Under the pieces are notes generated by a model. It worked only from the letters and a program-made list of their open reading frames with translations. It made no database searches and was not told the origin of the DNA. A stretch of 12,546 nt of DNA from Gnomoniopsis sp. IMI 355080 (lineage: Eukaryota; Ascomycota; Sordariomycetes; Diaporthales; Gnomoniaceae), in assembly GCA_027946555.1 (NCBI GenBank), contig JAPEVC010000441.1:1-12546 (forward strand), given 5' to 3'. The stretch's first letter is position 1; each line of letters starts with the position of its first letter. The position numbers were made by a program, and so were the translations under genes. Positions 1 to 8,066 of this stretch are shown in pieces.

Positions 1-76
1 TCCCCCCCCCCCCCCAAATTAATAGAAAAGTTTACTCGGACAGAGCAAAGTCAGCTAACAGTTTGATCACACACAG
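1..76 (+). other. 3' part of an intron of the peroxisomal carrier gene
   Basis: The stretch before the first recognisable carrier codon reads as intron. A CTAAC branch-site match lies at 54-58 and a CACACAG acceptor ends at 76, about 18 nt further on. Splicing there gives a phase-2 junction: base 77 (C) completes a split codon just before Val-Lys-Thr-Arg-Leu-Gln, the expected start of the first carrier signature (PLD-T-V-K-T-R-L-Q in relatives). The donor and exon 1 lie left of the window. A run of 14 C occupies 2-15. The open frame can be read back to about 63, but those residues do not fit the family. Confidence 0.75.
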
Positions 77-1088
77 CGTCAAGACTCGCCTCCAAGTCCA
101 AGAGAAGCGCAAGCCCGGCGAACCCTCCGACCCCTCTGCAATACATTATACCTCAACATGGGACGCAATAAATAAGATTGTCCTCAACGACGGGCCCCTG
201 GGTCTGTACGCAGGCATGTCCGGCTCGCTGCTCGGTGTGGCCTCAACCAACTTTGCTTACTTCTTCTGGTACAACACTGTGCGCGACGCCTACTTCAAGG
301 CCACTAAGTCGAGCGCCGTGTCGTCCACTGCTGTCGAGTTGGCACTCGGAGCTATCGCTGGTGCACTGGCCCAGCTGTTCACTATTCCTGTCGCCGTCGT
401 AACAACACGGCAGCAGACGCAGAGCAAGGAAGAAAGGAAATCTATGCTGGAGACGGCGCGCGAGGTTATCGAGGGCGACGATGGCGTCACCGGCCTCTGG
501 AGGGGCCTCAAGGCTAGTTTGGTACTGGTCGTGAACCCGAGTATTACGTATGGAGCTTACGAAAGATTACGGCCGATCTTGTTCCCCGGCGCTGTGTTGA
601 AACCATGGCAGGCATTTAGTAAGTGGCTCGCCCATGCTCCTGTGATATCATTCGACACTAATCTGTTGACAGTCCTTGGGGCGCTGTCCAAAGCCCTGGC
701 AACGATCGCTACACAACCGTTGATTGTTGCGAAGGTCGGGCTGCAATCTAAGCCCCCTCCATCAAGGAAGGGCAAGCCGTTTAAGAGCTTCTTGGAGGTA
801 CTGCAGTTCATCTATGAGAACGAGGGCATCCTGGGGCTGTTCAAGGGCATTGGCCCACAGATCACAAAGGGAATCCTGGTGCAGGGTATCCTGATGATGA
901 CCAAGGAACGGTGAGTGCCATGATCCGGTAACCATGCATGAAGCATTCGACTGATGGTTGCTTGCAGCACCGAACTCATGTTCATCCTCTTTTTGAGATA
1001 CCTGCAAAAGCTGCGGTCACAACGACTGGCCGCGACTGCGCAATTGGCCGCTTCAAAGAGCCTGGCGTCTCCTGTGATGGTGAAGTAG
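77..1088 (+). CDS. ANT1: Peroxisomal adenine nucleotide transporter (Ant1/PMP47 type), 5' partial
   Basis: This is a mitochondrial-carrier-family protein of the peroxisomal branch, which exchanges cytosolic ATP for AMP across the peroxisomal membrane to supply fatty-acid activation. The model is join(<77..618, 673..910, 968..1088), giving 299 visible residues; roughly the first 30 residues of the family are missing to the left. Signatures of the three carrier repeats are visible: VKTRLQ at the very start, PVAVVTTRQQTQ (from 387) and PLIVAKVGLQ (from 717). The phrases NPSITYGAYERLR and GIGPQITKGILVQG, followed by MMTKERTELMFILFLRYLQK, are characteristic of the peroxisomal ATP carrier. The 911-967 intron (GTGAGT...TTGCAG) joins CG|C, restores the C-terminus and ends at TAG 1086-1088. 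The 619-672 intron carries no stop and is a multiple of three, so an unspliced reading looks intact; removing it gives the family-like text AFILGALSKAL. Family assignment is firm; the peroxisomal subtype is by recalled similarity. Confidence 0.9.
619..672 (+). other. In-frame, stop-free 54-nt intron in the carrier gene
   Basis: The donor is GTAAGT at 619-624. A CTAAT branch-like site lies at 657-661, and the acceptor ACAG ends at 672. The length is 18 codons with no stop, so a plain ORF call reads straight through it and adds an 18-residue insert. Splicing joins A(618) to TC(673-674) as Ile and gives AFILGALSKAL, the contiguous sequence expected in this carrier between repeats 2 and 3. The insert sits where relatives, as I recall them, have none. 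Retention would give a longer but still translatable protein. Confidence 0.85.
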
Positions 1089-1511
1089 AGATATGCAAAG
1101 ACTTTGTAGACCATATTGATCTTGCACCGGGGCAGCAGTCTGGAAAGTGGCGGTAGAGTGTACGCAACACCCACTCGTCAAGGCGTGAGACGGCATTAAA
1201 GGTACCTACCTGATAGGATAAATTCGGAGTGCTATACGTGAAAGAGATTTATGTTCGTATATAGGCTTATGATAAATATCTATTTTATCTGCTGAGGGAT
1301 CTACTCGACCGCAATGCAGCAGTATCAAGAACTTGTTTCGATGAGCTGCTCTTGCTATGCACTGCCTGCTCTCAGCCTGCAGGCATAAAAATTTGGACAT
1401 AGTTACTATACAATCATTCGTTGAACGGAGTGCAAATTCTCGTTAATTATGCTCACTAAGAATTAAAGTAAAGGTTTGTTGGTATATGGACTGTTCCAGG
1501 GAACATTTGGG

Positions 1512-1519
1512 TGTGACGG
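1512..1519 (+). promoter_or_regulatory. Possible HomolD-like element (reverse orientation) upstream of RPL29
   Basis: TGTGACGG matches 7 of 8 bases of TGTGACTG, the inverse of the HomolD box (CAGTCACA) known from fission yeast ribosomal protein promoters. It lies about 140 nt before the RPL29 ATG, a plausible promoter position. An 8-mer near-match is weak evidence alone. Confidence 0.25.
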
Positions 1520-1651
1520 TACGGCATTATGTAAGCATAGACGGCCCCACTAGCAACTTCCCACGGAAACGAGAAAATTGAAATCCGCCATCAAAAACGG
1601 CCGACACCTAGCATCACCGACTCCGACAACCACCCTTGCACCTCCGCAAAG

Positions 1652-1659
1652 CAGTCACA
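1652..1659 (+). promoter_or_regulatory. Exact HomolD-type octamer abutting the RPL29 start codon
   Basis: CAGTCACA at 1652-1659 is identical to the HomolD consensus of fission yeast ribosomal protein genes. It sits directly before the ATG, so it would be in the mRNA rather than at a usual promoter distance. It also supplies a favourable start context (A at -3, ACAATGG). It may be chance, a translation context, or a downstream core element. Confidence 0.3.
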
Positions 1660-2147
1660 ATGGCCAGTACGTCGAAATCCTGCTCTAGCTATCCTGATTT
1701 TGATGCCCGATGAAGTTCTGACTGACGTTCCTCTTAAATAGAGTCCAAGAACTCGTCTCAGCACAACCAGAGCAAGAAGGCTCACAGGAACGGGTACGTT
1801 CGAAATCTGCCGACCTCGCAAAACCCCCCCGACACCGCCGCGCAACCCCGCGATCGCTTGCTATAGATCGAGGATAGATGGAGAAAGTGCTCGAACCACA
1901 GACGGAGACGTTTTGCTGATGAAATTGTCGCGTGATACAGCATCAAGAAGCCTAAGACGTCCCGTTACCCTTCGCTCAAGGGAACCGACCCCAAGTTCCG
2001 CCGCAACCACAGATATGTTCTGCACGGAACTATGAAGGCTCTGGTAGGCAAACACTGAGGATCAATCGCAGACTGGAAATCGTCTGGAGAAGAGACTGAC
2101 AACCATCACAGAAGGAGAAGAAGGAGGGCAAGCGTGAGAAGGTGTAA
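1660..2147 (+). CDS. RPL29: 60S ribosomal protein eL29 (RPL29), four exons
   Basis: The model is join(1660..1666, 1742..1793, 1941..2043, 2112..2147), giving 65 residues, the usual size for fungal eL29. The protein is very basic and matches the family from end to end: MAKSKNSSQHNQSKKAHRNG, then IKKPKTSRYPSLKGTDPKFR, RNHRYVLHGTMKAL and a Lys/Glu-rich tail ending KREKV. eL29 is a small protein on the 60S surface that helps subunit joining. Introns are 75 nt (1667-1741, GTACGT...AATAG), 147 nt (1794-1940, GTACGT...ACAG) and 68 nt (2044-2111, GTAGGC...CACAG). All junctions keep frame: A|AG Lys, GG|C Gly, and phase 0 before AAG. CTGAC or CTGAT branch-like motifs precede the acceptors. Exon 1 has only 7 coding bases, which is common in intron-rich ribosomal protein genes. 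The start has A at -3. No single long open frame marks this gene, so automatic calling could miss it. Confidence 0.97.
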
Positions 2148-4393
2148 AGGGGGAGCGACCGATCCGAACCAAACGAAACTACCACCCTTTCTCAATTGCG
2201 GGACATCTTTGGCGGCGACAGGCGTGCGTTGCTTTACTCATGACGACGGTTGGGCGTAACACGCAGGGGCGTCTTCTCTTATGCTAGATTCCTTACGGGG
2301 ATCACACGGATGGGATGCTGCGGTCGTGAAGGAAAATGGCAGGCATCGAAACGACTACCAAGTCCCCGCGTCTACGTTCCTAGGGTTACTTCCCCGAGTG
2401 ATGCTTCCCCGAGTGATATGCACCGACCATGGATACCGAATCGAGACCCGCGATGGCCTTCTTCCAGCGCGGAGAAAGGACCAGCAAGCAAGCAACAGAT
2501 AGCACGCATGGCCCTCAATACATGTGGTGGTCTTTGTGTTCTGTGCAATCCCCCTTCCCCCTCCTACATTCTTTAAAAGCCACCAGAGCACTGGTGCACG
2601 GCATTAGTGTGTACAGCGTTGGACTACTCTCCATGTTCAAATGTCTGAAGGATTTCTTCGCGTGCCAAGATGAACGATTTACGCCTGTCTATTACCAAAC
2701 GCCCCTGTCTCCTTGCCTCTCCGGTTAGGGGTGCATGAAAGACAGGCCACATTTCTGCTGCAGAATTGCTAATTTTTGCACCGGGTCTCGGGATAGAGCC
2801 ATGGTGTCCCTTTGCCTGCGATGGAGCCGCTTGGAGGCTTACACGGCCGCTCCAGCAGCCATGTGTACTTATAGACTCGGCCTCCGTTTTTAACTTGTCA
2901 GCCTTGCTTACTAGCTGTGTACTCAAAATACTATCTGGGGCGTTTAAGGAATGCACATGGAATCCAATAAGTGATCCTGTTCATGCCTGGTGCTAGCTAC
3001 TACTCATGGAATGGCTGAAGCAAGGCAAGCTATGAAGAACTAGAGCATCTTGCAGCATAACTTTGCGAGCGTCTGCTTATCCGATTGAAGCATCCTCTCG
3101 GGCCGCGGAAATCTTAGTGCAGCAGCAATGCGTTTATTTGTCAACCTTACTGCCGTTGGATGATCGGCGTCTCGTTTCATAGGGCCAACACATAGGCATG
3201 AAAAGCATGTAAAATAAAAGTCGTGTCCCTGTGGAAGTTCTCTCTAACTCTGCATCCGTACGGGTATGACCGTGAAGCTCAACTTCACATCTCGGACACT
3301 CTCGGTAGTCCCGGGCGAGATATTGGCCAAGGCTCTAGCCAGGGTGGCATCGAAAGTTCAGGGGGTCACGATGGAAGTTTCTATCTTTAGAACGAAAATC
3401 TGCCCAAGGACAGACTGGAACGTCCCATTCCCGGCGAACCGTCGACCCATGGAAACGGGTGGGGCAGTTTATTGTCGTCAGCTCAATCTCACCCACCCAC
3501 TCACTCGGAGCTCCCTCCAGAATGCAGCATCTGGCCCACACTCCACAGTCTCGCCGGACACGGCAATACTTTGGATATACGGAGCCTTTGTGTAAATTGA
3601 AGGAGGGCGCTATCATGGGACACCACGACACAGCATACGCAGCATGGTTGCGGAGCATTTACCTAGGATGATTAAGTGTGGTGTACAGTACTTGAAGAGT
3701 AGGTTTGCAGCTTTCCCAATCAAGACACGTAGCAGGGATCGAAAGCATCCTTTCCGTGACTCGACTCGTCCGCCTTGCAGATGTATCAGAGTCGAGGGGC
3801 CTGCGAGTGTCCAGACGAGATCGCCTGCAGCCTCTCACTGTGTATACACTCTCAAAGTACCTGGGCAGCTTTGCCGTCCTCATCTAAATAAGTCGTGGTC
3901 TTTTGATGAAGACAGGCGGAGGCGCCGGTCACACTCAATGCAGGGCCCAAGCGACCTTGACATGAATAGAGCTTTCACCCTGCCAATTCACATCTCAACT
4001 CACCCATCGTCAGTCACCTAATCGTGGAAGAAGGCTTTCTACGCTCCGTGAGCACCGCTGGATCAGTAGTCTCGATGAATTGTTCCAATGTAAGTCCAAG
4101 CAATGAATACCATGCTGTGTTCGTCCCATGATCACCATCAGCCGCCGATCAGTCCCATCCATCTTGCCCTATCTCGCAATGCTTCCGTGTGTGATTGATC
4201 TGGTAGATCGAACCGTCCTCGGCAATTTGGAGCCGTGTCCTGAATGTTCTGACTTGTCCGCGACCTTCGAGGCGTGAAGGATAAAGTACTCATCGATAAC
4301 CTCAAAACGGATCCACGACACCAGCAGCGTTGACCTCGGACCCGAACCCTCGCGTGGGCCGAATAGGTACTACGTACTGTACTATGTAGCATG
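2148..4393. other. Long intergenic interval without a convincing gene
   Basis: About 2.2 kb follow the RPL29 stop before the VTS1 leader. The open frames here (at most about 125 codons, both strands) overlap one another, show no family motif and no plausible intron-joined extension. I found no tRNA A/B-box pair, rRNA or transposase-like sequence. The left end should hold the RPL29 3' UTR and the right end the VTS1 promoter. A tandem 15-mer (2389-2418) and a TAC/GTA-rich patch (4366-4397) are the only local repeats noticed. A non-coding transcript or a short lineage-specific gene cannot be excluded from sequence alone. Confidence 0.55.
2389..2418 (+). repeat. Tandem duplication of a 15-bp unit
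   Basis: CTTCCCCGAGTGATG at 2389-2403 is followed at once by CTTCCCCGAGTGATA at 2404-2418, 14 of 15 bases identical. It looks like a small replication-slippage duplication in non-coding DNA. There is no evidence of function. Confidence 0.85.
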
Positions 4394-4397
4394 TAGC
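4366..4397. repeat. TAC/GTA-rich low-complexity patch
   Basis: The stretch contains TACTACGTACTGTACTATG followed by two ATGTAGC copies (4384-4390 and 4391-4397), with small palindromes such as TACGTA. It holds the last two ATG codons before the ATG-poor VTS1 leader, each followed directly by TAG. It could be a promoter low-complexity tract; no factor can be named. Confidence 0.4.
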
Positions 4398-4750
4398 GGC
4401 CGCTTTCGATTCGCTTTGTCGAGAACCATTTTTCCTGACTCCACGCCATCGCCTTTGCGTTCCCCGAAGCCTCGCCTCGCCCCCACAGAACAACTGAATC
4501 TGGTTAGGCCCCCTGCTGACACGGGGTCCTGCCTCTGCAGCTCTGAATATTAGACTCGACACCACCCCTATTTCGACAAGTTCTGTTCTCTTTTCTTATT
4601 CAGCGTCTAGTTCGCCCTCGTCTCTCGACTTCATCCTTTTCGTCAAATCTCCTTTGAGGTCAGCAGGTCACTGCAGGAGCAGCTCGCGAAAAGTTCACAG
4701 ATCGATTCGTTCCTCTGTCAAGTTCGCCAAAGACCAAGGCCTTGTCTTAA

Positions 4751-4766
4751 CCAGCCAGCCAGCCAG
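4751..4766 (+). repeat. (CCAG)4 microsatellite in the VTS1 leader
   Basis: Four exact CCAG units are followed by the related C-rich tract CCCGTCCGCCCGCCCG to about 4782. This is simple sequence in a probable 5' UTR and is likely to vary in length between strains. Confidence 0.9.
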
Positions 4767-5055
4767 CCCGTCCGCCCGCCCGACTTGCAGGAAAAAAATT
4801 CCCTGCGAGAGACAAGCAAGATCGAATCAGTCCAAAAAGCCTCCATCAATCGTAATATCTAGTCCAACCCCACTCATCCGGGCGAACACATTCGCGTTGC
4901 ACTACGCCTGTGCTTTGAATCGGGACGAGGAAATTCTACGAACCACGGGCCACTGGTCGATCCCGACTAGACAGCGGCACCCACTACCCACCCACTTCCA
5001 GAGTACCTAGGTCTGACGACTGCTCAGACAGCCTCCCAGTCTTGTTTCAGGTTCC

Positions 5056-5151
5056 ATGCGACACGGCCCTGTGCCCTGCATACAACTTCCATTATTCGCT
5101 TGTAATAGATCATCCTCCTTCGACCTTCTCTCTTTCCCTTTGCCGTCCTAG
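5056..5151 (+). promoter_or_regulatory. Upstream ORF (31 codons) in the VTS1 leader
   Basis: ATG 5056 opens a frame of 31 codons ending at TAG 5149-5151, 75 nt before the VTS1 start. The start context is weak (T at -3), so scanning ribosomes would mostly pass it. The peptide begins MRHGPVPCIQ and shows no known motif. It is the only ATG in about 830 nt of presumed leader, so if transcribed it is the one element able to reduce VTS1 translation. Whether the mRNA starts upstream of it is not known. Confidence 0.45.
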
Positions 5152-5226
5152 CACCCACTACGTGCCTCGGCTGCCATCATCTACCTCAGCCTCGACCTCG
5201 AATCTGCGTTTGTTGGTCCGCTCAAA

Positions 5227-7164
5227 ATGTCGTCCTCCTCCAACATCATGAGCAACCGCAACAGCACCCCTGAGGCGGGGAACATCTCATCTCTCCGCCC
5301 GCCTTCCTCAAGAGCCATCGGGTCGGGACACCAGCTCCGCGCTTCTGCCGACATGGCCACCCTTACTGGCACTCCTCAGGCCAAGAACATCCGCCCCAAC
5401 TCCGACTTCTATGGCCAGCAGGGTCACTCTGCTGGTAGCCTTGATCCCCAGGACAAGATGGCTCAGCAGTGGATGGCGGACATTGATCAGTATGAGGATA
5501 CCCTGGAAGAGATGGCAACCGCTACGTTGGATCAGGACTTTAAGGATGAACTGTTCGCTATTGAACAATGGTTCAAGGTCTTGAGCGAAGCTGAACGTAC
5601 TGCCGCCCTCTACCAGTTGCTGCAGCAGACAACCCAGGTGCAGATTCGCTTCTTCATCCAGGTTTTGCAGGAGATGGCCAAGAAGCATCCCATATCCGGT
5701 GTCATCTCTCCTGCAAATTTCGACAAGGGTGAGTACGAAGTTTCTTACTCGAGAGCATGGCGTCGCTAACTCTACTTGACACACAGACCCCATGACGGAG
5801 CGCATGAGCGATGCTATGGGCAAGCTTGGTGTGAACGACTCCGCCAGAAATTCGCTCGCAGGAGCGCGTGGCTCTACCGCCGGTAAACGCCAGTCTGGCC
5901 TCGATTCGTCCGTGATCAATGCGATGTTTCCTGATGCCGCCGCTGCCATTGCCACACAGAAGGCCCAGTTCACACAGAAGACGGGCGCCCCTCTCCCCTC
6001 GCAACGAAACAGCACGATTGATCGCAACTCTCTTGTAGCTCCCACGATCTCGGCACCTGAGGGAAATGGACAAGGTGTCTCGTCACCTTGGCGGGCGGAG
6101 AGACCAAAGTCATCGACTGGACAGACGCCGATGGGTCAATTTGTTCAGCCACCGCCATCGGCTGGTCTTTCTCCTCGCCCGCAGATTTCTGGTAACCAGC
6201 AGATCAAGAACACCACCATCACTACTGGAGAAAAATCGGATCTGCCCATCCTTTCGCCCTATGGCGGAGGTGGCAACTGGGCGTCCATGGTCAACACTCC
6301 CATGGCTCCCAACTTCAACATCCAGCAGCAGGGCAACACCCAGGCGGACATGGTGGCCAATGCCACTGCAATGAAGCTTGCAGCTTTCTCTACCGTCAAC
6401 AACCGTCTCGCGCTTGACGACCCTAGGAGGTACCGACGGGCTCGATCCAACGATGCGCCAGGCTCGCCCCTTCCTCCCGGTATGCAGGGTGTAGGCGTTG
6501 GAGGCCAGCCGTTGAACATTGTTATGACCAATGAGCGTGGACAGGCCCTCAGCACCGAGCAGATGCTGGCTCTGCAACGCGCGCAGCTGCAAGGTGGTGG
6601 CTCCCGGCCTAACTCGCCCGGTTTCGCCTTGCAAGGTCAAATGTCTGCTGGATTCCAACCCATGGGTGCATTCGCCTCTCCCCAGGCCAATGGGTTCCTC
6701 AACCCTTACAGCGGAACCTCGCCTCTGATGAACAATGGCATGGGCATGGGCATGGGAGGTATTGGTATGGGAGGTCTGAGTATTGGTCCCGATGGAGGTG
6801 GCTACCTGTCGGATCACTCGGACATGAACCGAGGCCGGTCTCCTCGCGGTCGTCGGGGCACTAGCAAGCCGCCAGAGGACCCGACTGACCCAGCCCTGCT
6901 TCAGGACATTCCCTCATGGCTACGTAGTCTCCGTCTCCACAAGTACACAGACAACTTGAAGGATCTGAAGTGGAGTGAGTTGGTGGAGCTCGACGACGAG
7001 GCTCTCGAGAAGAGAGGCGTCAACGCTCTGGGTGCTCGACGAAAGATGCTCAAGGTCTTTGAGCAGGTCAAGGGTAAGCAATTGCAATTCTCACAAAAAT
7101 AACAAAGGCTAGGTTGCTGACACATTCGACAGAGGCCAAGTCTGCCGGCAAGCTTGCTCAGTGA
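5227..7164 (+). CDS. VTS1: Vts1, Smaug-family SAM-domain RNA-binding protein
   Basis: The model is join(5227..5728, 5787..7073, 7133..7164), 606 residues. Vts1 binds short stem-loops with CNGG loops (Smaug recognition elements) in mRNAs and recruits Ccr4-Not for deadenylation and repression. The C-terminal SAM domain spans about residues 538-597 (W545, L549, Y554, L558) and carries the RNA-binding signature GVNALGARRKMLK at 578-590, whose A-L-G-A-R-R-K core distinguishes RNA-binding SAM domains. Residues about 102-151 form a helical block (AIEQWFKVLSEAERTAALYQ and on) resembling the Smaug similarity region used for dimerisation. Between lies a disordered Pro/Ser/Gln/Gly-rich linker with a Met-Gly-rich run at about 482-501. 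Introns are 58 nt (5729-5786, GTGAGT...CACAG) and 59 nt (7074-7132, GTAAGC...GACAG), joining G|AC (Asp168) and G|AG (Glu597). The last exon codes only about ten residues. The start is the first ATG of the frame with a good context. Confidence 0.95.
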
Positions 7165-8066
7165 GCACAATACCCAATGCCAATTACAACGATGACCTCG
7201 ATGATACCACACATCGGGACGCGGGTTGATCTCGCGCTCCCGGTTACGGAAAGTGGCGCTGCTACCTTTTTTTCGCATAGACAGGTCTACATGGACGGCA
7301 ACGGATTCAGCATTGCGTAATTAAACGGCCGTGGATCGACACTTCTGGACACTTCCTGGTATATATCAAAAGGACATCCTCCATCGAATGAGATATTTCC
7401 TTTGATGCCTACCGTATATAGGAGCATTTCAGGGCTATGAAGAAAACACAGAATATTGGGAATGAAGTTCGTCGAGATTGCTGTCTCTTGTGGTCTGCAG
7501 AGCGACACATGAGCGTCGAGATAAATTAGTCTCATCATGAATACAGTTTTGGAGCGAATTCCGAATATGGTGCCAATAAATATTGCAAGACCAATTAGTG
7601 TGCATAAATGTACTGTCTGCATTGTATTTTGCAGCATTTCCTAATATGTCCATGTCGTAGGTAGAGTGTTCAGCGCATAAGTTGTCACTGGTGCGCTCAG
7701 GTTGTAATTCTTCGTCGGCTAGAGTAGTACTGTACGAACACTTCACAACCCTGCACCTTCAACTTTTTTAGTCATCCACATGCCATCTACATACGCAACA
7801 ATTCCACAACACTTCATCGCTATCCACCCACTGTCAGGTTGGCAAATATTCAATTAAACGGCATTCAAACACAAAAGCAGAGAGCCCGTAGTCAACTTTA
7901 GGAACATACCGGTCAAGTCAGATTGAAGATGACCACCACACAGTGACTGGACTCGGATGAAATTGCAGCATTTGCAACAGCTTAACGGCCCAGCACCCTT
8001 GGCAATTACCTGCATGTTATCTAAAATTATTTCTTTCACGACGACATCCACTGCATACTTCCAGAT
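7165..8066. other. Intergenic: VTS1 3' UTR and TFC4 promoter
   Basis: After the VTS1 stop the sequence turns AT-rich (about 7260-8060), in contrast to the genes on both sides. Minus-strand open frames of about 80-125 codons here lack protein motifs, and the two longer ones overlap each other, so I do not call them. An AATAAA lies near 7575, too far downstream to be a confident VTS1 processing signal. The right part, with C/A-rich stretches, should contain the TFC4 promoter and leader. No RNA gene was recognised. Confidence 0.6.

Larger units (their letters stand above)
1089..1659. other. Intergenic: carrier 3' flank and RPL29 promoter/leader
   Basis: No gene is supported here. The first part (about 1089-1500) is AT-rich with several short T/A runs and presumably holds the carrier 3' UTR and terminator. 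The last part (about 1500-1659) becomes GC-richer and should hold the RPL29 promoter and short 5' UTR. The small open frames on either strand have no recognisable protein similarity and no consistent codon bias. Confidence 0.6.
4394..5226 (+). promoter_or_regulatory. Probable long, ATG-depleted 5' leader of VTS1
   Basis: From 4394 to 5055 there is no ATG on the + strand in 662 nt, where random sequence of this composition would give several. The stretch is C/T-rich (for example around 4561-4660 and 5110-5200), as in fungal leaders. The first ATG, at 5056, opens a 31-codon uORF; the next is the VTS1 start at 5227 (AAAATG, A at -3). The transcription start is unknown. A leader intron is possible: GTAATATCT at 4851 could pair with a CTGAC branch at 5013 and acceptors at 5030 or 5050, the latter just before the uORF. 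Long leaders suggest translational control, but this is inference. Confidence 0.5.

Noticed and set aside
1794..1940. Possible box C/D snoRNA in RPL29 intron 2 (a CTGATGA near 1915).
   Set aside because: The C-box-like motif has C instead of a purine at the first position and fits the branch site; no matching D box or terminal stem was seen.
2436..2446. tRNA B-box-like string on the minus strand (GGTCTCGATTC).
   Set aside because: The T-arm pairing is absent and no A box or acceptor stem can be drawn around it.
3266..3595. A + frame of 109 codons starting MTVKLNFTSR in the long spacer.
   Set aside because: It begins with ATG and has fair GC at third positions, but there is no motif, no intron-joined extension, and a similar-sized frame overlaps it on the minus strand. 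It remains a weak candidate only if transcribed.
2624..4021. Other frames of 70-125 codons on both strands of the long spacer.
   Set aside because: They overlap each other in different frames, carry mixed codon use and have no recognisable domain; lengths are within chance for this composition.
4654..5010. Open frame of 118 codons in the VTS1 leader.
   Set aside because: It has no ATG start (it opens at TTG), lies in C/T-rich simple sequence and encodes no recognisable protein.
5308..6817. Minus-strand open frames of about 245 and 235 codons opposite VTS1.
   Set aside because: They are antisense shadows of the GC-biased VTS1 codons. The + strand has a complete gene with splice sites and a recognised SAM domain, and the minus translations show no family motif.
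7287..7746. Two overlapping minus-strand frames of 116 and 103 codons downstream of VTS1.
   Set aside because: They lie in AT-rich spacer, overlap each other in different frames, and their translations show no known domain.
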